Below are positions 58,299 through 64,000 of a DNA stretch of 64,000 bases, one piece after another. Each line of letters begins with the position of its first letter. The first letter of the stretch is position 1. Made by a program: the position numbers and the translations under genes. Source of the stretch: Candidozyma auris. Lineage: Eukaryota; Ascomycota; Pichiomycetes; Serinales; Metschnikowiaceae. The stretch spans positions 682,001 through 746,000 of the forward strand of contig NC_072812.1 of the NCBI RefSeq assembly GCF_003013715.1. Reading direction: 5' to 3'. The notes beneath the pieces are model-generated. The model did no database searches. It had not been told where the DNA came from and saw only the letters and a program-made list of their open reading frames with translations.

Positions 58299-60212
58299 AT
58301 GGTATGCAAACAACCCTCAATCGTAACATAGAAAATGCTGAATTGGTACTAACATCAACAGGCCGGTGGTTTGGAAAACGCAAGGAAGGAAATTAAGCGC
58401 CTCTCGCTTGATGACACCGCCGAATCGCAATATGGTCAAATCTTCTCTATCTCTGGTCCCGTGGTGGTCGCCGAGAACATGCTTGGCAGTGCCATGTACG
58501 AATTGGTGAAAGTGGGTCACGCTAACTTGGTTGGTGAAGTGATCAGAATTAATGGCGATAAGGCCACCATTCAGGTTTATGAAGAAACCGCAGGAGTTAC
58601 TGTTGGTGATCCAGTATTAAGAACTGGTAAGCCTTTGTCCGTTGAATTGGGCCCTGGTTTGATGGAAAACATTTACGACGGTATTCAGAGACCTTTGAGA
58701 GAGATCAAGGAGAAGTCGCAATCTATCTATATCCCTAGAGGTATCGATGTTCCATGTTTGGACAGACTGAAGCAATACGACTTTAATCCAGCATCATTAA
58801 AGGTGGGTGACCACATCACTGGTGGTGACATTTTTGGTTCCATCTTTGAAAATTCTTTGTTAGATGATCACAAGATATTGTTACCACCCAGAGCTAGAGG
58901 TACAATCACTTCCATTGCTGAGGCCGGTTCATACACCGTTGAGGACCCTGTTTTGGAAGTTGAATTTGAGGGCAAGAAGCACAAGTACTCCATGATGCAT
59001 ACATGGCCCGTCAGAGTTCCAAGACCTGTGGCCGAGAAGTTGACTGCCGACTACCCTTTGTTGACTGGCCAGCGAGTATTAGACTCCTTGTTCCCATGTG
59101 TTCAGGGTGGTACCACATGTATCCCAGGTGCTTTTGGCTGTGGTAAGACAGTCATTTCGCAGACATTATCTAAGTTTTCTAACTCGGACATCATTATTTA
59201 CACTGGTTGTGGTGAGCGTGGTAATGAGATGGCCGAAGTTTTGATGGAATTCCCTGAGCTTTACACTGAAATGAGCGGCAAAAAGGAGCCCATTATGAAG
59301 CGTACCGCTTTGGTCGCAAACACATCCAACATGCCTGTCGCAGCTCGTGAAGCCTCTATTTACACCGGTATCACGATTGCCGAATACTTCCGTGATCAAG
59401 GTAAGCACGTTTCAATGATTGCTGACTCCTCCTCTCGTTGGGCTGAAGCCTTGAGAGAACTTTCTGGTCGTTTGGGTGAGATGCCTGCTGACCAAGGTTT
59501 CCCCGCTTATTTGGGTGCCAAGTTGGCTTCTTTCTATGAGCGTGCTGGTAAGGCAACTGCTTTGGGCTCGCCAGACAGAGTCGGTTCTGTTTCCATTGTT
59601 GCTGCAGTCTCTCCAGCAGGTGGTGACTTCTCTGACCCTGTGACCACTGCGACATTGGGTATTACACAAGTTTTCTGGGGTTTGGACAAAAAATTGGCTC
59701 AGCGTAAGCACTTTCCTTCCATCAACACTGGTATCTCGTACTCCAAGTACACCAATGTGTTGGATCCATACTACGAAAAGAACTTCCCAGGCTTCAAATC
59801 TTTGAGAACCAAGGTTAAGGAGATCTTGTCCAATGCTGAAGAGTTGGAGCAAGTTGTTCAGCTCGTGGGTAAGTCCGCATTGTCTGACTCTGATAAGATT
59901 ATCTTGGATGTCGCGAACTTGATTAAAGAAGACTTTTTGCAGCAGAACGGGTACTCTTCTTACGATCAGTTCTGCCCTATCTGGAAGACTTACGACATGA
60001 TGCGTGCTTTTATTAGCTACCATGATGAGGCCCAGAAGGCTGTCGCTAATGGAGCAGCTTGGAACAAGTTGTCTGAGGCAACCGGTGATGTGAAACACGC
60101 AGTTTCTAGCGCCAAGTTTTTTGAGCCCTCAGAAGGTGAGGAGGCTGGCCGTAAGAACTTCAATGAGTTGCTCACCAAAATCAGCGAGCGTTTTGGCGAA
60201 GCAGCCGAGTAA
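58299..60212 (+). CDS. VMA1: V-type H+-ATPase catalytic subunit A, spliced, no intein
   Basis: Exons 58299-58301 and 58362-60212 give exactly 617 residues, the mature family length, starting [17 protein letters not shown]. Exon 1 is the bare ATG; the 60 nt intron has donor GTATGC and TACTAACATCAACAG. The P-loop GAFGCGKT is near 256, and [18 protein letters not shown] follows uninterrupted, so the VDE intein found at this Cys in some yeasts is absent. [20 protein letters not shown] near 350 completes the catalytic site. The A subunit hydrolyses ATP in the V1 sector at the vacuole. CTG at 58767-58769 (DRxKQYDF) is a probable Ser. Confidence 0.97.
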
Positions 60213-60346
60213 GCAAACGCTTTGCTCAGTATTTCCAATTTTATTCATTGCACGATGTGCCCTTTAGTTGCAACCTACTTTACGTTTTAGAGTCACCGGA
60301 ACACTTCATCTGTAACAAGAAACGATGACGACTCAAGTCATGTAGT

Positions 60347-61195
60347 TCACCATATGTACCACAAACAGCCGCCCACGGCATCATCTTGCTGTCTAGGACT
60401 GGATTTGATGTCGTCTAGCATACCAGCTCTTGGAGTCTCGACAGGCTCCGTTGCTTCAGGCTCACTAGTGATCAATGGCATATCTCTTGGTAAGAATAGA
60501 GAACTACTGTGGTGAGGAGAAGCTAGCTCTACAACGGGCGACAATGATTCGTTCCGTGGTGGGACGGTGTGTGATCCCATTGCAGCTGCCGATTGCAGGC
60601 TCCCGGAAAACAAGTTTCTCCAAAGCGCTGGCTTGGGGCTATCTTCATTTACCTGATAAGGGTGCTCAAAGTCAAGGGGAGCATTTGTATTGCTTTGGCC
60701 ATCCAGTGGTCTAAAGCGAGCCAACCTATCTTGCATGTACTCTGTGAAAGGGTCCAAGAACAATCCGCCTGGTAACGGTGACCGTTCGACCCTTTCCATG
60801 ACTCTTGAAGGAACTCTAGGATTGCTCGGGCAGTCAAATATTGGAGCAGTGGACACTGGCGACTCTTCAGTGAATTCTTCAATGCTCGATCGATTATCAC
60901 TATATCTCTCATTTGAATCCGAGACCAGACGGGCTCTTCCCCTTGATGCAATGATGCTGGCTGGGAGGGATACCACTGTATTACTCCGAACGTGGGAGGA
61001 TCTGTAGAGAGGAACCGTTTTGACTTCAAGTTGGGGTAATGGCATTGATGAGAAGGCAGCAGATGAGGCTGGGGGATTGGGCTCTGGCTGTGGCTCAAGG
61101 TAACAATTTTGTGGTAGCCTAAGGGAAACGGAGGCTAATTGAGCCTCAGGAAACCCATCAATAGACTTGTTCAAGGTAGGATGTTCAACAGTCAT
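60347..61195 (-). CDS. Unknown Pro/Ser-rich protein ending GGCLWYIW
   Basis: The first ATG at 61195 (MTVEHPTLNKSI) gives 282 residues. There is no membrane segment except the short aromatic end. The middle is low-complexity, rich in Pro, Ser and Glu, with candidate islands SLRLPQNCYLEPQPEPNPP near 24, GGLFLDPFTEYMQDRLARF near 142 and PALWRNLFSGSLQSAAAMGS near 187. The distinctive C-terminus DDAVGGCLWYIW has a Cys that could be lipidated or could dock a partner. I do not recognise the family. It is convergent with VMA1 (134 bp). Confidence 0.7.
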   Translation of the reverse strand: MTVEHPTLNKSIDGFPEAQLASVSLRLPQNCYLEPQPEPNPPASSAAFSSMPLPQLEVKTVPLYRSSHVRSNTVVSLPASIIASRGRARLVSDSNERYSDNRSSIEEFTEESPVSTAPIFDCPSNPRVPSRVMERVERSPLPGGLFLDPFTEYMQDRLARFRPLDGQSNTNAPLDFEHPYQVNEDSPKPALWRNLFSGSLQSAAAMGSHTVPPRNESLSPVVELASPHHSSSLFLPRDMPLITSEPEATEPVETPRAGMLDDIKSSPRQQDDAVGGCLWYIW

Positions 61196-61660
61196 CGTGG
61201 CCTTCAATTCGAAAGATTCTTTTGTACTTCACCACCAAATTTGCAACCATTATGAGACCCGTACACCTCACGAGACACCCTTCTCGTGGAATTAGACAGA
61301 CAGACAGTAGGCAATTCAATCAGCATATTATGCTAATATCAACATGCAATCAATTCGTGAAATTGTCTCGAATAAGCTTCTTTACGGGTGACGTCTAAGG
61401 GTGACGTCTAACTATTCTTGTTAGGGGAGGGTAGAGCATGTCTCAGGCAACAATTCTTTCAATCAAGCGATTACCCTAATTTTTCAATGCGTTCTTTCTA
61501 ATCAATTAGCCTTTGCTTGGTTGTATTAATAAATCATTGGGGATTGTCTACAGTGGATCAGTATCATACCATAGGCATGTATTGCTATGTACGGACATCT
61601 CGACGGTTCAATATCCTTTAAGATAGAGTTCCAAGACGAGGGTCAGACAGAGCGATCCAA
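61196..61660. other. Intergenic between unknown gene and RPL41
   Basis: These 465 bp contain GGTTGCAAA on the minus strand (61240-61248), close to the unknown gene's start, and a tandem GGGTGACGTCTAA at about 61386-61410. Nothing else recognised. Confidence 0.4.
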
Positions 61661-61738
61661 TTACTTGGATCTAGCTCTAACCTTCCGTCTCTTTCTCTTA
61701 AGTCTTCTAACTCTCTTCTTTCTCCACTTATCTCTCAT
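61661..61738 (-). CDS. RPL41: 60S ribosomal protein L41 (eL41), 25 residues
   Basis: The minus strand from the ATG at 61738 to the TAA at 61661 encodes 25 residues, MRDKWRKKRVRRLKR followed by KRRKVRARSK, differing from the nearly universal eL41 at residues 3 (Asp) and 10 (Val). It is too short for ordinary gene finders. eL41 is the smallest ribosomal protein and bridges 60S and 40S. The promoter side (61739-61938) has an A-run complement at 61758-61770 and an AATCACATGATT E-box-like word at 61899-61910. Confidence 0.96.
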   Translation of the reverse strand: MRDKWRKKRVRRLKRKRRKVRARSK

Positions 61739-61938
61739 AGTGAATTAATGGATCTGGTAAAAAAAAAAGAGTGTAATAGAAGGGCCGATCCGCGCTATAT
61801 TTGAACCCAGGCAACCAGTGACCGTCGTGCAAAACTCACCAACTCTGAGCGCTAGCGATGGTGCAGTGCTCTTTGTGACTGCTTTTTTTTGCTAGTCAAA
61901 TCACATGATTCTTCATCACGCGCGCTTTAGGGGCAAGG

Positions 61939-63099
61939 TTATTGCACTGTTTCCTCGCCTAGACGTTCCTTAAGCCTGGCAGTTGACTGCTTCAATGCCT
62001 TGTGAAGATCGTCTCTCAATTGTGTGAGGCCACAGTACTCCACAATTCTATCAATCGTTTCGTGAGTGAGGATAATTTGCTCACTTTCGCTATTGTCTTC
62101 CGCTTTTACTTTACTGAAGGTGGCATCAGCCAAATATGGGATGTCTAACTTAGAACATGCCTTAAATGTCAAATGCGTAGTATCGTCAACGGTGGGATCA
62201 GCTTCTCTATCGCTGCCCTTTGTTTGCAACAAGTACCCAAGATTCTTGACCCCCATAAGTGCTTTAATATGACAATAGAATCTATAAGCCAAGTAGAATC
62301 CTGGAACGTTTGGCAATACAGGCACAAGTGCAAACGGAAGAGTTATTGGAATGCCGATGGCACTCCAAAAAGCCCATCTCCGATGATAGCTACCGAATTG
62401 ATCTTTGAACAGGTGCATCTGGGAGAGAACGGCCAGTGCATCCTGGAAACGTGGATGGTAAACCGGAATTGGCTTCAATTGATCAGCCGAAATGTTGTGA
62501 TCTTCCACGGATCCGGTCACCATCGTTTTAGGTAATTCCTTGAGATGTTCCTCATTTATTTCTCTCACCATAACTCTTTTAGCTGGAAAAGACTGAAGAC
62601 AGCTTTCATCGTAGGGAATTGTATCGAGAAGCTTCTTGGCTAGAGTGACCACCTTTTGATTGACTGAGACCTTAGAGTTCTTAAGCTTTTCCCAACCTTT
62701 ATTAGCCAATCCTGTGAGCTTTGTTTCGATTTTGACATAGAATGGTAAAGTCTGACCACCTTTTAAGAATGATGGTTTATGGTTGCAAAATATGTATGAA
62801 CGATGAGTAGTGATAGGGATGGAGATAATGTAAAGGGAATCTGGATCGAATAAGAAAGGCGCATTTTTAGACTTCGAGAGCAAGTCTTCGGTCTCTGATA
62901 CTTGACGGGACGAAATTTGTTGAAGCCTTTGAATTCTCAATGCTGATGCACTTGCACCTATGGGGCGCCTTGGATAGCTAAGCAAAGGATAACTGCCGGT
63001 TCTTAGGGAGACAATCACAGTACGTGATGCGTTATACGACCGTAAACCATGATTAAGAAAACTTTGAGTCGCCGTTTCCCTCGCTTTAAAAACAAGCAT
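61939..63099 (-). CDS. Mitochondrial K+/H+ exchange-related protein (YDL183C family)
   Basis: The first ATG at 63099 (MLVFKARETATQSFLN) gives 386 residues with an Arg/Ser-rich presequence. The family (Mit_KHE1; S. cerevisiae YDL183C) acts in mitochondrial K+/H+ exchange with Mdm38/Ylh47. Supporting motifs: YIISIPITTHRSYIFCNHKP near 90, AKKLLDTIPYDESCLQSFPA near 150, SYHRRWAFWSAIGIPITLPF near 241 followed by ALVPVLPNVPGFYLAYRFYC, a hydrophobic pair typical of the family. An upstream extension would need TTG. Confidence 0.87.
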   Translation of the reverse strand: MLVFKARETATQSFLNHGLRSYNASRTVIVSLRTGSYPLLSYPRRPIGASASALRIQRLQQISSRQVSETEDLLSKSKNAPFLFDPDSLYIISIPITTHRSYIFCNHKPSFLKGGQTLPFYVKIETKLTGLANKGWEKLKNSKVSVNQKVVTLAKKLLDTIPYDESCLQSFPAKRVMVREINEEHLKELPKTMVTGSVEDHNISADQLKPIPVYHPRFQDALAVLSQMHLFKDQFGSYHRRWAFWSAIGIPITLPFALVPVLPNVPGFYLAYRFYCHIKALMGVKNLGYLLQTKGSDREADPTVDDTTHLTFKACSKLDIPYLADATFSKVKAEDNSESEQIILTHETIDRIVEYCGLTQLRDDLHKALKQSTARLKERLGEETVQ

Positions 63100-63884
63100 C
63101 GGACGGTTGCTAGAGGGGCAAAGTATCGCCAATATGAAGCAAGTGGTTGTGGAGACATGTGCAGGAGATTACAAGAGATAGCTGTCAAGGAAATCACTTA
63201 AAGGTCGCATATAAAATATTGTACTCGAATTATTCGACATTTGTCTGTCTAAGAATAGCTTGACGTGGAAATCACTGATCGTTTCTGACTGAGATAAAGT
63301 CACGCTTTATGATTTAAACAAGACAGGCAAATACTAATGATCGCCTTCTGCTATAGGAGACACAGAATCTTGATAGAGTCCCGGCGTCGAAAGAATAACC
63401 TTCTAATAGAAACCTGCAAAATTAAAGAAAGTTTGAGCTTCATCGTAGCATATGAAGCAATAAATACCTAGCTTGTTTTCTTGAAACTTATATGTCAGTG
63501 TTCTCTTGCCTAAATTGTACTGCGGCTTGTGCCCAATGCGGCAGTGATAGCAAGGCAAGTGATCCATTACAGAGTTGGTCATAACCACTTATGAATAGAT
63601 AATTCGTTTAAAAACTCCACTGGGCTTACAGAAGGGTTAACTCATACCCTATTATCAACTCTGCGATGTTTGACTTCTTGGGATTCCATGAACTTGCTAG
63701 TGCTTGGATGCAAAAGGCAGTCTGCAGTCAGATGTATTGCTACAAACCTCACTTGCCCAAAACCGTTTGTCTCTCAATAATCACTCAAATCACAGGTGAA
63801 TACAAGGTCTAGAGGTCTAAACCTCAAAAATCATACGAACTATCGGCAAACAGCATCACTTTCGACATAGTGTGGGCACTCAGA
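63100..63884. other. Intergenic region at right end
   Basis: This 785 bp region holds no recognised gene. A minus-strand ATG frame at 63403-63582 encodes 59 residues with two CxxC pairs (see findings). A TACTAAT...CTATAG stretch at 63332-63357 looks like an acceptor but has an 18 nt spacing, longer than in proven introns here. Confidence 0.3.
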
Positions 63885-64000
63885 ATGCTGTCTGAGCGGC
63901 ACTCCAATGCAAAGGCCGATGTCAATGGTAACTTCTATCCGCCTGATCCTGTCTCAGGAACCCCCCTTCTGTTCTACTCACAGACCCCGGCTCTTGTGCC
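63885..64000 (+). CDS. Possible start of a gene running off the right edge
   Basis: From the ATG at 63885 the frame stays open to the window end (MLSERHSNAKADVNGNFYPP, then a Pro-rich continuation), and is also open back to 63813. Two other plus frames and the minus frames close quickly. With only ~38 codons, and no family recognised, this is a suggestion only. Confidence 0.3.
   Translation, partial: MLSERHSNAKADVNGNFYPPDPVSGTPLLFYSQTPALV

Noticed and set aside
59196..59230. Possible VDE intein site in VMA1
   Set aside because: The [11 protein letters not shown] sequence is continuous and the protein is 617 residues, so no intein is present.
61386..61410. Tandem GGGTGACGTCTAA repeat
   Set aside because: Only two copies; too short to call a repeat element.
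63332..63357. TACTAAT...CTATAG as an intron end near the right edge
   Set aside because: Spacing of 18 nt exceeds the 5-10 nt of supported introns and no donor is seen.

Overview
This window is nuclear DNA of a budding yeast. It is gene-dense (about 40 protein genes in 64 kb), every gene with a recognisable family is a core eukaryotic gene, and spliced genes use GTATGT/GTACGT donors with TACTAAC-type branch sites. Several things point to the CTG-Ser clade, probably a Clavispora/Metschnikowia/Candidozyma-type species: CTG codons are rare; some fall where homologues carry serine or another small residue (CTK3, CDC14, SEC8); and genes lost from Saccharomyces are present (respiratory complex I NUEM, eIF3h, OHCU decarboxylase). 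The species is my inference. I see no transposon, LTR, rDNA, centromere, telomere, CRISPR, bacterial operon or virus-like sequence.

Layout. 1-6.5 kb: SEC8 (partial), MMS4/EME1, FES1, PGK1. 6.5-19.1 kb: FAT1, an unknown membrane protein, COX15, EMP65/TAPT1, RTR1, an RRG1-like gene and a small unknown spliced gene. 19.2-25.2 kb: CDC14, AIM7 (three introns), RPS13, TIF11, CTK3. 25-36 kb: TPS3, a TatD-family hydrolase, TPI1, DET1, eIF3h, KRS1. 36-44.5 kb: TRM7, RSM10, a YBR062C-like RING protein, an unknown Ser-rich protein, DLD1, BIO2. 45-60 kb: RPL22, tRNA-Asn(GUU), then a run of plus-strand genes HEM1, SPC98, CRC1, PPH21, NUEM, OHCU decarboxylase, VMA1. 60-64 kb: an unknown protein, the 25-residue RPL41, a mitochondrial K+/H+ exchange-type protein and a possible gene start at the right edge.

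The genes are not a functional cluster. They serve general metabolism (glycolysis PGK1/TPI1, trehalose TPS3, heme HEM1/COX15, biotin, carnitine, D-lactate), translation (RPS13, RPL22, RPL41, TIF11, eIF3h, KRS1, TRM7, RSM10), cell division and repair (CDC14, SPC98, MMS4, PPH21) and traffic. In the left 38 kb strands mostly alternate, giving tail-to-tail pairs often less than 150 bp apart and head-to-head pairs sharing promoters.

I found no new multi-gene system. The most informative signals are: (1) eleven introns in nine genes, all with the branch site only 5-10 nt from the acceptor, and three genes whose first exon is just the ATG; (2) a structured RPL22 intron and inverted repeats in the RPL22 promoter; (3) recurrent intergenic TCACGTGA and GGTTGCAAA words; (4) a RING domain with an expanded C3-H4 loop; (5) four genes without a recognised family. 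Exon joins and start codons were worked out by hand from the bases; non-ATG starts were replaced by the first supported ATG.
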